NCBI GenBank assembly: GCA_900315705.1
Contig: ONAB01000006.1
Span: 48,744-112,743, forward strand
DNA: 64,000 bases
Direction: 5' to 3'
Source: an uncultured Bacteroidales bacterium
GTDB lineage: Bacteria > Bacteroidota > Bacteroidia > Bacteroidales > WCHB1-69
The position numbers and the translations under genes are program-made. Shown in pieces: positions 1 through 8,988 of this stretch. Under the pieces are notes generated by a model. The model made no database searches. It was not told where the DNA came from and saw nothing but the letters and a program-made list of their open reading frames with translations. How positions within the stretch are numbered: the stretch's first letter is position 1; each line of letters opens with the position of its first letter.

Positions 1-459
1 AAAGAAGCGTTTTGACACCTCCCTACCCTCTTGAAATGTCTGTACCTTGCCGATATCGTGCCGTATGAACGTGCCGCGCAAAAAGAGCTCCACGCACTCC
101 TGGGCCTTGGTGGGATAATGGTGCGTGCGGGCCCAGTCGTTGCCTCGGCCCAGAGGGAGCACTGCCAGACAGACATCGTTCACCTCCACGCCTGACATCA
201 TAATGCCGTTTACCACCTCGTTGATGGAGCCATCGCCACCCACCACCATCAGGTGTTTGTGCCCCTCCCGGCACAGTTGGGCAGCCTTCTCGATGCCCTT
301 TCCTTTTTTTTCCGTCTTGCAGAGTTCGTATTTCAGCCCCACCTCGTCGAACCGCTTGGCCACTTCCGACCAATGGTCTAGACTCTTATTCTCACAAGCA
401 TTGGGGTTAGCGATGATATGCCACGTATAATCGAGAACAGGTATAGTTTCGAAATTCAT
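1..459 (-). CDS. Diacylglycerol kinase-family lipid kinase, N-terminal part
   Basis: Lipid kinases of this family phosphorylate diacylglycerol or a related lipid at the inner membrane using ATP. The frame starts at an ATG at 459 and stays open to the left edge, giving 153 residues; the C-terminal domain lies outside the window. The nucleotide-binding signature of the DAGK catalytic domain is clear: VVGGDGSINEVVNG near residues 71-84, followed by LPLGRGNDWAR. The start HIIANPNA is the usual first beta strand of the fold. A strong terminator separates it from the upstream Omp28-like gene, so it probably has its own transcript. The lipid substrate cannot be told from the sequence. Confidence 0.9.
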   Translation of the reverse strand, partial: MNFETIPVLDYTWHIIANPNACENKSLDHWSEVAKRFDEVGLKYELCKTEKKGKGIEKAAQLCREGHKHLMVVGGDGSINEVVNGIMMSGVEVNDVCLAVLPLGRGNDWARTHHYPTKAQECVELFLRGTFIRHDIGKVQTFQEGREVSKRFF

Positions 460-465
460 AGAAAC

Positions 466-507
466 ACATTGAAAAAGAAAGACGCCAGATGGGGGTCTGG
501 CGTCTTT
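466..507 (-). terminator. Rho-independent terminator after the Omp28-like gene
   Basis: A perfect 12-bp stem (478-489 with 496-507) closes a 6-nt loop. On the minus strand it is followed by TCTTTTTC. It lies directly behind the stop codon of the gene ending at 526. Confidence 0.85.
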
Positions 508-525
508 CACTATAATCGGATAGGA

Positions 526-2220
526 TTAGTTCTTGCTGATTTTGATAGAGCGGATTCCGTTGTCGGTTGTCACCTTGAGGATGTACATTCCGCGGGAAAG
601 GTTGGAGATGGAGAGTTCGTTGACATTGCCGGACTCCGTCATCACGCACTGGCCTTGCAGGTTGTAGAGCGAGACACTCTGGATATTGCTGCCGTCGATA
701 TGGAGCATATCCGTAGCAGGATTCGGATAGACATTCACTTCCTCGTTGTCATAATCCTCAACGCCCACGATTGTGACCTCCACCATAGCATTGGCTTCCG
801 AGGTGAAGGAGGTGCCGCCGATGTTGAAGACCATAGCGCCTGCGGCGTCATAGAGACGTGCATAACCGCCGGAGATGCCATCACCGTAGGAGTCTTTCAC
901 CTGAACACGATAACAGCCAAGTTCAGTGGGAGTGAACGGGAACTCATTGACCGTGCTGTTGGTGAGACCGCTGCCTTGTTGAACCACATTGCCGTTAGGA
1001 CCGTAAATCTTATAGGAGGTCTCGCTGGCATAGCTGTCGGTCTTGATCTTGAGCACCATCTCACCTGCGCCCCAGCCCTTGATCTTCTTGATGTTGATGG
1101 AGGCCTCTTCAGACTCGAAAGCGGTGGAGTTGGCAGAAACGATCTTCGCCTTGACATTCTGATTCACGCTGTGAGCGACGGTAATCGTAGGCAGTTCGAT
1201 ATCCTGTTGTTGCGTGGAAGGAATGTTACCTGTCCATTGGTATGTCATAGGAGTTCCATTGGCCACCTTATATTCGAAAGTCAACGCCGTAATCGGTTCG
1301 GTACCGATGTTGGTCACCGTAGCGGAAACCTTGGCATCGGTGGAGCAGTCAAACACGGGCACATCGTTCAGAGCATCCACGCGGGGATTGATGGCGGGCA
1401 TATTGACATTCGTGATTTGAGCCTCGCAAGCGGTCAGGACTTCCTGATGACCTTGGGCCACGAAAGCGATGAAATGGAGGTCTTCCAATTTAGCCAAGAT
1501 AGCGTTCGGGGAGCCGAGGGAAGAGGGAATGGTGTAGGTGTAGGTTTTCTCCACGAAAGAGCCCTGGGTGGTCGTGGTGATTTCCTCACCCCACTGGCCG
1601 GTAATCAGATGGCGCAACATATGCATATGGCGGTATTTGCCACCCACCACCTGAGAGGGGTTGTAAGAGGAACCCGCCTGGGAGCCGATCACATTGTCTT
1701 GAGTGATGGCCACATTGAGCATATTGGTGGGGTTGGCCTCATCGGCGGTGTAATACAGCTGCACCGTAAGGGAGAGCTCGCGGGTGGACCAGTCCAACGT
1801 GCCTTGGGCAGCGATGTTGACCGGGGAAGACTGACCCAAGATGGTGTTGGCGTTAGCAGTCCATTTGTCACGGCCCAGCGCAGTGTTACTGCCAGTGAAG
1901 ACGTGACGGTTGATCGTGCCGGAAGGATAACCGGTCAGACCCGTCTGGTTGGCCAGGGCGTTACCGAACTGGGTGGTGTAGGTGTTGGCGGCATAGGAGC
2001 CGGCGTGCACATTAATGATGAACACCTCACCGGGGTGTGCAGCTGCAATCTGATTGGCAATTCTGTGACCGTCAGGACAATAGCCACAGTTAATACCCGT
2101 ATATTCCTCCAAAAGAACATTCTTGTGGGTAGGAGTGGTGGAAACAAACTGATCGCCTTGTGCCGACAAGGTGAAAGAAGTCAGCAAAGCGATGACAACA
2201 AGAGATAAAATTTTCTTCAT
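526..2220 (-). CDS. Omp28-related T9SS-secreted protein
   Basis: The 564-residue product has a signal peptide (MKKILSLVVIALLTSFTLSAQ). Its N-terminal domain is like Omp28 (thioredoxin fold, LLEEYTGINCGYCPDG near residues 35-50), in which CGYC resembles a redox CXXC. The middle is beta-rich with a DYGDGISGG-like jelly-roll segment. The C-terminus is a type A T9SS sorting domain (VYPNPATDMLHIDG). It is probably exported, then processed and anchored to the cell surface by the PorU system. The Omp28 family is known from Porphyromonas as a surface protein of uncertain role. It has its own promoter element and terminator. Confidence 0.88.
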   Translation of the reverse strand: MKKILSLVVIALLTSFTLSAQGDQFVSTTPTHKNVLLEEYTGINCGYCPDGHRIANQIAAAHPGEVFIINVHAGSYAANTYTTQFGNALANQTGLTGYPSGTINRHVFTGSNTALGRDKWTANANTILGQSSPVNIAAQGTLDWSTRELSLTVQLYYTADEANPTNMLNVAITQDNVIGSQAGSSYNPSQVVGGKYRHMHMLRHLITGQWGEEITTTTQGSFVEKTYTYTIPSSLGSPNAILAKLEDLHFIAFVAQGHQEVLTACEAQITNVNMPAINPRVDALNDVPVFDCSTDAKVSATVTNIGTEPITALTFEYKVANGTPMTYQWTGNIPSTQQQDIELPTITVAHSVNQNVKAKIVSANSTAFESEEASINIKKIKGWGAGEMVLKIKTDSYASETSYKIYGPNGNVVQQGSGLTNSTVNEFPFTPTELGCYRVQVKDSYGDGISGGYARLYDAAGAMVFNIGGTSFTSEANAMVEVTIVGVEDYDNEEVNVYPNPATDMLHIDGSNIQSVSLYNLQGQCVMTESGNVNELSISNLSRGMYILKVTTDNGIRSIKISKN

Positions 2221-2289
2221 AAATCAGTGTTTTACAATATGTTAGTAAATAATATAAAATATCAAGCACAACTTCCCGAATGGGAAGCG

Positions 2290-2297
2290 CAAAGATA
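2290..2297 (-). promoter_or_regulatory. -7 promoter element of the Omp28-like gene
   Basis: TATCTTTG on the minus strand matches the Bacteroidota consensus TAnnTTTG and lies 70 bp before the start codon. The -33 TTTG is not at the usual distance. Confidence 0.6.
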
Positions 2298-2359
2298 AAA
2301 AAAAAGTGCAAAGCACACGTTTATTTTTCAAAAAAATATAGTATAAAAAAAATCCCAGT

Positions 2360-3049
2360 TTACTCCTTCGTCTCCATAGCGGCCAACGCCTTCTCAGCCG
2401 CGGCCTGCTCCGCCTTTTTCACCGACTGTCCAAGAGCCTGCGCACACTCTTTGCCATCGATGGAGAGTATGGCCCTGTATAGATGGTCGCGCCCCTTGTC
2501 CTCATTCTGGATGTCGAAAGTGACTTTATGGCGATTGTGCTGCGCCCATATCAGGATGCGGCTTTTGTAGTCATCATCCTCCGCATAGACCTCATTCATA
2601 TCCAAAAAGGTGAGGAAAATGTTATGAATGATGATATCGTAGGTTCTTTTGAAGCCTTGATCAATGTAGATAGCCCCGACAACAGCCTCCAATGCATTGC
2701 CATTGGGGGTATTGGAGGTGATGTGGCTGTCCATCCGCATCATCTCGGGCAGGCCAAGTTTGCGTGCCAAGTTGTTGAGGCGGTTGCGGTTGACGAGCTT
2801 GGAGCGCATACGGGTAAGCACCCCCTCCGATTCGAGGGGATACTTGTGGTACAAGAAATCAGCGATGATGGAGCCCAAAATGGCGTCACCGAGATACTCG
2901 AGCCGCTCGTTGTTGAGGCGGCCACCAATAGCATCGTTGGAAGAGACAGACTTATGGATAAGCGCTATGCGGAAGGGTTCCACATTCCGGACCCGGAATC
3001 CGAAAATATTCTTGAAATAGCGCCTGATTTCCTTGTCCGTCTTGTCCAT
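2360..3049 (-). CDS. rnc: Ribonuclease III
   Basis: RNase III cuts double-stranded RNA, including rRNA precursors and structured mRNAs. The 229-residue protein shows the family signature NERLEYLGDAIL at residues 47-58 with the catalytic acidic residues. A C-terminal double-stranded-RNA-binding domain runs from about residue 160, ending in the AEQAAAEKALAAM helix. It follows fabF by only 3 bp, giving the order acpP-fabF-rnc that is conserved in Bacteroidota, so it is expected to be translated from one mRNA. Nothing unusual is visible. Confidence 0.96.
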   Translation of the reverse strand: MDKTDKEIRRYFKNIFGFRVRNVEPFRIALIHKSVSSNDAIGGRLNNERLEYLGDAILGSIIADFLYHKYPLESEGVLTRMRSKLVNRNRLNNLARKLGLPEMMRMDSHITSNTPNGNALEAVVGAIYIDQGFKRTYDIIIHNIFLTFLDMNEVYAEDDDYKSRILIWAQHNRHKVTFDIQNEDKGRDHLYRAILSIDGKECAQALGQSVKKAEQAAAEKALAAMETKE

Positions 3050-3052
3050 CTA

Positions 3053-4306
3053 CTATTGCTGGAACTGTTTGTACAGCAGGGTCACGTTGTGGCCGCCGAA
3101 GCCGAAAGAGTTGGAGATGGCGGCGCGCACTTCGCGATGAATGGGTGCATTCGGGGCGAAGTTCCAATCCTGCGGGATACGGGCGTCGAGGGTATGCAAG
3201 TTGATGGTGGGATGGACAATACCGTCGCGCATTGACATCAGAATGGCGATGCTCTCCACAGCGGGGCCGGCGCCCAACAGGTGGCCGGTCATCGACTTGG
3301 TGGAGTTGAGCACCATCTTGGCGGCGTGTTCGCCGAACACCTCCTGCACGGCAAAGCACTCGGCCACGTCGCCCAGCGGCGTGGAGGTGCCGTGCATATT
3401 GATATAGTCAATCTCTTCGGGTCGGGTCTGGGCATCTTCCATCGCAAGGCGCATCGACATCACGGCGCCCACCCCTTTGGGGTCCGGGGCGGTGGCGTTG
3501 AAAGCGTCAGCGGACATTCCGATGCCGCACAGCTCGCCGTAGATCTTCGCGCCGCGCGCCAGGGCGTGCTCCATCGTCTCCAGCACCAGCACACCGGCGC
3601 CCTCGCCGATGACGAAGCCGTCGCGGTCCGCATCAAACGGGCGGGAAGCGTGCAGAGGGTCGTCGTTACGGGTGGAGAGAGCGCGCATCGAGTCAAAGCC
3701 GCCCACGGCGCCTTCGACCACGCTGGCCTCCGTGCCGCCGGAAACAATCACGTCGGCCTTGCCCAGCTGCAGCAGATGCATTGCATCACCGATGGCGTTG
3801 CCCGCCGAAGCGCAAGCGGCCGTGGTGACGTAATTGGGGCCACGGAAACCGAAACGGAGGGAGATGTAGCCTGTCACCATATCGGCCAAAACCTTGAGCA
3901 ACAGGTAGGGGCTGAACCGGGGGTTGCGGTCGTTCTCGATGAAGACGTGCGCCGTCTCCATCATCGAGGTGAAGCCGCCCACGCCGGTGCCCATCACCAC
4001 CCCCACGCGGTCCTTGTTGACCTTGTCGAGGTCCAGGCCGGCGTCGCGGATGGCTTCCATCGCCGCCACAGAGGCATATTGGGCGCAAGGGTCCATACGC
4101 TGCGCCTCCTTGCGGGGCATATAGTCCAGCACATCAAAACCTTTCAGCTCGCAGGCGAACTTGGTCTTGAAATTGGTGGCATCAAAGCGGGTGATTGGGC
4201 CTGCACCGGAAACGCCCTTCAAGAGGGCATCCCAATACGACTCCACCGACAACCCTATCGGTGTAAGCGCTCCCAAACCAGTAATGACTACACGTTTGAG
4301 ATCCAT
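3053..4306 (-). CDS. fabF: 3-oxoacyl-ACP synthase II
   Basis: This enzyme condenses malonyl-ACP with a growing acyl-ACP in type II fatty acid synthesis in the cytoplasm. All 417 residues fit the KAS II family. The catalytic triad is visible as Cys165 in TTAACASAGN, His305 in HGTSTPLGD and His342 in SMTGHLLGA. The glycine-rich end NSFGFGGHN is present. It lies 33 bp behind acpP, which encodes its carrier protein, and 3 bp before rnc. Confidence 0.97.
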   Translation of the reverse strand: MDLKRVVITGLGALTPIGLSVESYWDALLKGVSGAGPITRFDATNFKTKFACELKGFDVLDYMPRKEAQRMDPCAQYASVAAMEAIRDAGLDLDKVNKDRVGVVMGTGVGGFTSMMETAHVFIENDRNPRFSPYLLLKVLADMVTGYISLRFGFRGPNYVTTAACASAGNAIGDAMHLLQLGKADVIVSGGTEASVVEGAVGGFDSMRALSTRNDDPLHASRPFDADRDGFVIGEGAGVLVLETMEHALARGAKIYGELCGIGMSADAFNATAPDPKGVGAVMSMRLAMEDAQTRPEEIDYINMHGTSTPLGDVAECFAVQEVFGEHAAKMVLNSTKSMTGHLLGAGPAVESIAILMSMRDGIVHPTINLHTLDARIPQDWNFAPNAPIHREVRAAISNSFGFGGHNVTLLYKQFQQ

Positions 4307-4339
4307 CTATATATAGTAATACTATAGAGCGATACTCTA

Positions 4340-4579
4340 TTACTTTTGCATTCTTTCTTCAATATAGGCAACAGCGTCGCCAACCGTCTGGATTTTCTCG
4401 GCATCCTCATCGGGGATCTTCACGCCAAAGACGTTTTCAAATTCCATAATCAGTTCAACAGTGTCCAGGGAGTCGGCACCAAGGTCGTTGGCGAAGCTCT
4501 TTTCGGGCGTGATTTCTGCTGCATCGTAACTGAGTTTTTCAGCGATGATAGATTGAACTTTTTCTAAAATTTCAGACAT
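4340..4579 (-). CDS. acpP: Acyl carrier protein
   Basis: A 79-residue acidic four-helix carrier that holds acyl chains on a phosphopantetheine arm during fatty acid synthesis. The attachment serine is Ser37 in the motif [10 protein letters not shown]. It is the first gene of the acpP-fabF-rnc operon. The length is normal for the family. Confidence 0.97.
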   Translation of the reverse strand: MSEILEKVQSIIAEKLSYDAAEITPEKSFANDLGADSLDTVELIMEFENVFGVKIPDEDAEKIQTVGDAVAYIEERMQK

Positions 4580-4604
4580 AGTGATTACATTTTAAAATTG
4601 GCGG

Positions 4605-4612
4605 CAAAAATA
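4605..4612 (-). promoter_or_regulatory. -7 promoter element of the acpP operon
   Basis: TATTTTTG on the minus strand, with GTTG 19 bp upstream (4632-4635) as a weak -33 partner. The rest of the 345-bp gap up to 4925 is AT-rich and holds no gene that I can see. Confidence 0.6.
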
Positions 4613-4880
4613 CAAAAAATATAATACCGCGCAACCCCTCTTCAAAAAATGCCTTCCTCGATGTCGCCGCCCCACCCCAGTGCCTCGACACGTTTTTTCT
4701 CCCTTCTGTCCTGATTTCTTCCAAAAACAAGAGGAGAGACTCGCGTCATCGCCCCAAAAAAGCACATTTTCCGGGGACCTGAAGGCATTTATATCAAAAA
4801 TTATATCGCTTATAATCAGTTTATTATAAAATAAATTCAAAAAAATATCCATATCTATGGGGAGGGAAAAGAAAAAAGCG

Positions 4881-4888
4881 TATTTTTG
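4881..4888 (+). promoter_or_regulatory. -7 promoter element of the tRNA operon
   Basis: TATTTTTG lies 38 bp before the first base of tRNA-Thr. Confidence 0.6.
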
Positions 4889-4925
4889 CGGCCTCAAAAC
4901 AAAGCGAGTTCTTTGACAACGCAGT

Positions 4926-4998
4926 GCCGATATAGCTCAGTTGGTAGAGCAGCTGATTTGTAATCAGCCGGTCGTGGGTTCAAGTCCCTCTATCGGCT
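4926..4998 (+). tRNA. tRNA-Thr (anticodon TGT)
   Basis: Acceptor stem GCCGATA pairs with TATCGGC. The anticodon loop is TTTGTAA and the T arm carries GGTTCAAGT. CCA is not encoded. It is first in a three-tRNA operon. Confidence 0.97.
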
Positions 4999-5022
4999 CT
5001 TTAGGCACTACAACACACGAAT

Positions 5023-5104
5023 GGGAGAGTTCCAGAGCGGTCAAATGGGACAGACTGTAAATCTGCTGGCTAAGCCTTCGGAGGTTCGAATCCTTCCTCT
5101 CCCA
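5023..5104 (+). tRNA. tRNA-Tyr (anticodon GTA)
   Basis: Acceptor GGGAGAG pairs with CTCTCCC. The loop CTGTAAA gives anticodon GTA, and the long variable arm is that of a class II tRNA. It lies 24 bp behind tRNA-Thr. Confidence 0.97.
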
Positions 5105-5121
5105 CTCTTTTTTAAACCGCT

Positions 5122-5194
5122 GCGGAAGTAGCTCATTTGGTAGAGCGACAGCCTTCCAAGCTGTAGGTGGCGGGTTCGAGCCCCGTTTTCCGCT
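5122..5194 (+). tRNA. tRNA-Gly (anticodon TCC)
   Basis: Acceptor GCGGAAG pairs with TTTCCGC, with one G-T pair. The loop CTTCCAA gives anticodon TCC. It is last in the tRNA operon. Confidence 0.96.
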
Positions 5195-5244
5195 CACATT
5201 TTTCATATCATTATATTTAAATTACATTATTTGTTTTGCTCCGG

Positions 5245-5272
5245 GATGCGTCAACAGACGCATCTTTTTTTG
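5245..5272 (+). terminator. Terminator of the tRNA operon
   Basis: Perfect stem GATGCGTC/GACGCATC with loop AACA, followed by eight T residues. Its T run abuts the murD promoter element. Confidence 0.88.
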
Positions 5273-5280
5273 TATCTTTG
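5273..5280 (+). promoter_or_regulatory. -7 promoter element of murD
   Basis: TATCTTTG directly after the tRNA terminator and 22 bp before the murD ATG, which implies a very short leader. Confidence 0.65.
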
Positions 5281-5301
5281 CCGCCGCAAAACCTGTTAAC
5301 T

Positions 5302-6690
5302 ATGCATCCTGCCGACTATATCATCAATGCCCTCAGAGGCCGCAAGATCATCATCCTCGGCTTCGGCAAGGAGGGCGTCTCCTCTTACCTCTTCCTGCGC
5401 AAACACTTCCCCGATATGCCCATCACCGTGGCCGACGGGAACCCCAACCTGCGCACCGACGAGTTCGACGACCCTGCCCTCACCTACATCACCGGCGAAG
5501 GCTACGACCAGGGGCTCAACAACTACGACCTCATCCTGAAAACCCCGGGCATCAGCCTTAACCACCTCAACTATTTCGTGGACACCGAGCGCATCTCCTC
5601 GCAGAGCGACCTCTTCCTGCAGGCCTGCCACAAGCAGGTGGTGGGCGTCACCGGCACCAAGGGCAAGAGCACCACCTCCTCGCTCATCCACCACATCCTC
5701 AAGTCGGCCGGCCGCAAGACACTCCTCGCCGGCAACATCGGCGTGCCCTTCTTCAACATCGTCGAGCAGCTGGACGACCAGACCACCGTCGTGGCCGAAC
5801 TCTCCGCCCACCAGCTCGAGTTCATCCACCGCTCGCCCGACTACGCCGTGCTCCTCAACATTTACCAAGAGCACCTCGACCACTTCAACTCCTTCAACAA
5901 CTACCAAATCGCCAAGCTAAACATCACACGATACCAGGACGACCGACAGTTCCTCGTCTATAACGGCGACGACGAGCACATTCCCGGGCTCATCAAGAGC
6001 TACGGTCTCAACCGCGACCGCTGCATCTTCGGCTCTGAGCCGCAAGATGGGCCATACGCCTGCTGCCGCGATGGCGTCATCCACTTCGCCATCTCCGGCC
6101 ATCTGGAGGACGAGTACGACCTGACGCACTACCACAACCTCCCCGGCACGCACAACTACTATAATATTATGGCCGCCATCGCTGTGTGCCGCAAGCTGAA
6201 CCTGACGCACGAGCAGATTATGCACGGCCTCAACACCTTCCACGGCCTGCCCAACCGCATCGAGTACATCGGCCAATACCAGAGCATCTCCTTCTACAAC
6301 GACAGCATCTCCACCATCCCGGAGGCCACCGTGGCCGCCGTCAGGGCCCTGCGACGCGTGGACACGCTCATCCTGGGCGGCTACGACCGCGGCATCGAGT
6401 ACGGGCTGCTCCTGAAGTTCTTCAAGGAGGAACCGATGGCCAACATCGCCTTCACCGGACCCGCTGGCCAGCGCATCCTCAACGAGTGGAAGGCCAGCGA
6501 CACCCCGCTGCCCGAGCACTACATTCTCGAAAACGACTTCCGGAAAATCGTCCAATTCTGCTTCGAGGTCACCGCCCCCGGCAAAATCGCCCTGCTCTCC
6601 CCCGCCGCCGCCTCCTACGACCAGTTCAAGAACTTCGAGGAACGGGGACGCGTGTTCCGCCAACTGGTGCAAGAATGGAAAACCGAATAG
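5302..6690 (+). CDS. murD: UDP-N-acetylmuramoyl-L-alanine--D-glutamate ligase
   Basis: MurD adds D-glutamate to UDP-MurNAc-L-Ala in cytoplasmic peptidoglycan precursor synthesis, using ATP. The 462-residue protein begins with a nucleotide-binding fold (IIILGFGKEGVSS). The ATP loop GTKGKSTTS lies at residues 118-126, and the Mur ligase C-terminal domain has FYNDSISTIPEA and LILGGYDRG. I chose the ATG at 5302 because an upstream in-frame TTG falls inside the tRNA terminator. The gene stands apart from the usual mur cluster, with its own promoter and a shared terminator at its 3' end. Confidence 0.95.
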   Translation: MHPADYIINALRGRKIIILGFGKEGVSSYLFLRKHFPDMPITVADGNPNLRTDEFDDPALTYITGEGYDQGLNNYDLILKTPGISLNHLNYFVDTERISSQSDLFLQACHKQVVGVTGTKGKSTTSSLIHHILKSAGRKTLLAGNIGVPFFNIVEQLDDQTTVVAELSAHQLEFIHRSPDYAVLLNIYQEHLDHFNSFNNYQIAKLNITRYQDDRQFLVYNGDDEHIPGLIKSYGLNRDRCIFGSEPQDGPYACCRDGVIHFAISGHLEDEYDLTHYHNLPGTHNYYNIMAAIAVCRKLNLTHEQIMHGLNTFHGLPNRIEYIGQYQSISFYNDSISTIPEATVAAVRALRRVDTLILGGYDRGIEYGLLLKFFKEEPMANIAFTGPAGQRILNEWKASDTPLPEHYILENDFRKIVQFCFEVTAPGKIALLSPAAASYDQFKNFEERGRVFRQLVQEWKTE

Positions 6691-6711
6691 TCTTTCTTCT
6701 CACTTGACATA

Positions 6712-6742
6712 AAAAAAAGCCGGATTTGCTCCGGCTTTTTTT
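6712..6742. terminator. Bidirectional terminator between convergent genes
   Basis: GCCGGA/TCCGGC stem with loop TTTGC, flanked by A7 and T7, works in both directions. It sits between murD (plus) and the T9SS gene (minus). Confidence 0.9.
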
Positions 6743-6761
6743 ATAACATATATACTATAAA

Positions 6762-8567
6762 TTATTGCTTGACAATCTTGGCCACGCCGACCTGGCGGTT
6801 CTGCACATACAGACGGGCGAAATAGAGACCGGTGGGAAGGCCTGCCACGGAAACCGTGTTGTCGCTGACCTCAGCCATCATCACGCGCTTGCCGTTGACG
6901 TCGTAGAGGGCGATAACCTCCACGGGAACTTCCGTTTCGATGCGGATGTTGTCCACTGCAGGGTTGGGATAGACGGCGACACCGTTCTCCTCATAGTCGC
7001 GGATGGCGACGGCCAGGAAGTCGGAAGTGGTGCGCGGCACAATATAGTAGCCGAAAGGCGGGTGGTTGTTGCCAATCTTGCTGGTGGCGAAGTTGACACC
7101 ACGGATGTTCAGCATATTGGTGGGGATATCCGAACCAATATAGTTGGCATCCTGGAAGTAGGGATACACAGCCGTCAAGGTGGTACCGTTCTGGTTCAGC
7201 TCATAGGTGTTCAGCACTTGGAAGGTGCCCGTGCCCGTGAAGGTCACATCCTCAAGTTGAATCAGCTCAGCCTGGTGATCAATCATAAAGTTATTGTCAG
7301 CCAACTGGGAAAGGGTGATGGTCAGCGGAGTCACATCCTGGAAGATGTCGATGGCCGGACCGCACGGGGCCGTGGGTTTGAACTCGAGGAATCCCCAATA
7401 GTTGGTCAGAGTGCCATAGACGTCCTTAATCTTGTCGCCAACGTTGTAGCTGCCCAAAACGCCGCTCGGGTCGTAGATGAGGATGGCGCCGGTGGCATCT
7501 TGGATGACCTTCTGGTTGTTATATGCGGCCACAGCGGTCACAATCACTTCGCCCTCGAGTTTGTATTCGACATTGTCATTGAAAGCGGCGCTATTGTCGG
7601 TGAAGGGGAACTTGCTTCTCAGCTCGGCGATATTGGCACAGACAAATTCGCTGGAGACGCCGTATGAGAACACGATGGTATCAGGGGCCATAGCATTGCC
7701 GGCGATATCTTCCACATTGTTGACAATCAAGGTGTAGGTGTTGCCTTCCGTCATCGGGCTGGTAGTCAGGGTGACCACATTGCTGTTGAGGGTGGCGGCG
7801 GAGACCGTCACATTATTGTCCATCACATAGTTGGCAGCCGTCTGGGCGGTGGTGGCGTCAAGAGCCTCGTTGAAGGTCACCGTCACCGTGACAGAGTCGT
7901 TGGGTACCACGGTGGAGACTGTGGGGGCCCACACGTCAGGACCGGCAGGATAGGCGGCGATCAGCACGTTGTCGATGCGGAAGGAGGCGCTGGCCGACTG
8001 GGCGCCGTCGTAGGTGCAGCGCAGATAGACGTTGGCCTGGTCTTCGATGGCGGTGATGCCGTTGAAGTCGAGCGTCTGAAGCTCATAGTTGGCAGCCGCG
8101 CTGGGCACAGTGGAGAAAGTGGCGGGCAGCGTCGTGAAGTTGGTGCCGTCGGTGCTGTAGGCCCATTCGGTGCTGTTGAAGCCCTGGGCAGAGCGGCGGG
8201 CGGCCATCGTAAGCACCACATTCTGGAATCCCGTGGTGGAGAAGTGGAAGACGATGGATTTGCCATTGGCGCTGTTGTTGATGGTAGCCAGATCCTTGTC
8301 GGCGGTCTCACCGTATTGAAGGTTCAGGGTAGAGCCGCCGTTAGCGGTAAGCTCGGAAGCCTGCAGCCAGACGGAGGAGCCGTGGGTGCCGTCGAGGTAG
8401 AGACCAGCGGTGCCGGCCTGGGCGCCATACGCAGCCATATAGGAGGTCGGGGTGTTGGGGGAAGCGGCATTGCCCGTGAAGGGGAAATAGGCCAGATTGG
8501 TCAGCGTTTGCGCGGAAATTCCCAAGGCCACGCAAAGGCAAAGGCATAAGGCATAAAATTTTCTCAT
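6762..8567 (-). CDS. T9SS-secreted multidomain protein with an Ig-like domain
   Basis: The 601-residue product has a signal peptide ending at GISAQ. A beta-sandwich domain occupies about residues 25-210, including an FRIDNVLIAAY segment. An SbsA-like Ig domain (VTFNEALDATTAQTAANYVMDNNVTVS) covers about 215-305. A segment of about 190 residues resembles the OB-like domains common in Bacteroidota nuclease and cell-surface proteins. The T9SS sorting domain (VAVYPNPAVDNIRIE, ending KIVKQ) closes it. No catalytic motif is visible, so a binding or scaffold role at the surface is a guess. Confidence 0.8.
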   Translation of the reverse strand: MRKFYALCLCLCVALGISAQTLTNLAYFPFTGNAASPNTPTSYMAAYGAQAGTAGLYLDGTHGSSVWLQASELTANGGSTLNLQYGETADKDLATINNSANGKSIVFHFSTTGFQNVVLTMAARRSAQGFNSTEWAYSTDGTNFTTLPATFSTVPSAAANYELQTLDFNGITAIEDQANVYLRCTYDGAQSASASFRIDNVLIAAYPAGPDVWAPTVSTVVPNDSVTVTVTFNEALDATTAQTAANYVMDNNVTVSAATLNSNVVTLTTSPMTEGNTYTLIVNNVEDIAGNAMAPDTIVFSYGVSSEFVCANIAELRSKFPFTDNSAAFNDNVEYKLEGEVIVTAVAAYNNQKVIQDATGAILIYDPSGVLGSYNVGDKIKDVYGTLTNYWGFLEFKPTAPCGPAIDIFQDVTPLTITLSQLADNNFMIDHQAELIQLEDVTFTGTGTFQVLNTYELNQNGTTLTAVYPYFQDANYIGSDIPTNMLNIRGVNFATSKIGNNHPPFGYYIVPRTTSDFLAVAIRDYEENGVAVYPNPAVDNIRIETEVPVEVIALYDVNGKRVMMAEVSDNTVSVAGLPTGLYFARLYVQNRQVGVAKIVKQ

Positions 8568-8615
8568 AGCGATAAAGGTATTAAATTAAGAATTATCTGT
8601 TAATAAGCAAGGCCG

Positions 8616-8623
8616 CAAAAGTA
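8616..8623 (-). promoter_or_regulatory. -7 promoter element of the Ig-like T9SS gene
   Basis: TACTTTTG on the minus strand, 48 bp before the start codon. A plus-strand TATTTTTG at 8656-8663 drives tRNA-Ser, so the two promoters are back to back. Confidence 0.6.
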
Positions 8624-8655
8624 CAAAAAAAATCTTCGTTCTTCATTTTTTTTTG

Positions 8656-8663
8656 TATTTTTG
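8656..8663 (+). promoter_or_regulatory. -7 promoter element of tRNA-Ser
   Basis: TATTTTTG lies 22 bp before the tRNA. Confidence 0.6.
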
Positions 8664-8685
8664 CAGCCTCAAAAAAAAGAGGCCC

Positions 8686-8772
8686 GGAAAGTTGGCCGAG
8701 TGGCTTAAGGCAGCGGTTTCGAAAACCGCCGTAGTGTCACAGCTACCGGGGGTTCGAATCCCTCACTTTCCG
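8686..8772 (+). tRNA. tRNA-Ser (anticodon CGA)
   Basis: Acceptor GGAAAGT pairs with ACTTTCC. The anticodon stem GCGGT/ACCGC closes loop TTCGAAA, giving anticodon CGA. It has a long class II variable arm. Its 3' end is partly repeated at 9062-9074. Confidence 0.96.
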
Positions 8773-8782
8773 CTGGAAAAAA

Positions 8783-8809
8783 GGCGATGCGAAGCGTTGC
8801 CTTTTTTTT
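8783..8809 (+). terminator. Terminator of tRNA-Ser
   Basis: An 8-bp stem (GGCGATGC with GCGTTGCC, two G-T pairs), a GAA loop and eight T residues. Confidence 0.8.
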
Positions 8810-8834
8810 GTGTGCAATGAGGAGTTGACCTATC

Positions 8835-8878
8835 TCCCCTTCTATTGTAGAAGGGGTGGCCGTAGGCCGGGGTAGTAA
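8835..8878 (+). repeat. REP-like double hairpin, copy 1
   Basis: Hairpin CCCCTTCT...AGAAGGGG is followed by a second small hairpin GGCCGTAGGCC and then GGGGTAGT. It is an inverted partner of 8989-9036. The 8881-8987 stretch between the two copies has no gene that I can see. Confidence 0.75.
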
Positions 8879-8988
8879 CATAAAGAATACAAATACCTTG
8901 GCAGGAAAAACAAGACAATCATCCACAATTCTTGAGACAAGGATATCCTGTCCGCAACCTTTCTGCAAATAAGGAATTATAATCCATA

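Noticed and set aside
418-2208. 596-residue open frame on the plus strand opposite the Omp28-like gene
   Set aside because: It is the antisense shadow of a well supported gene with signal peptide, Omp28 domain and T9SS tail; its own translation has no domain.
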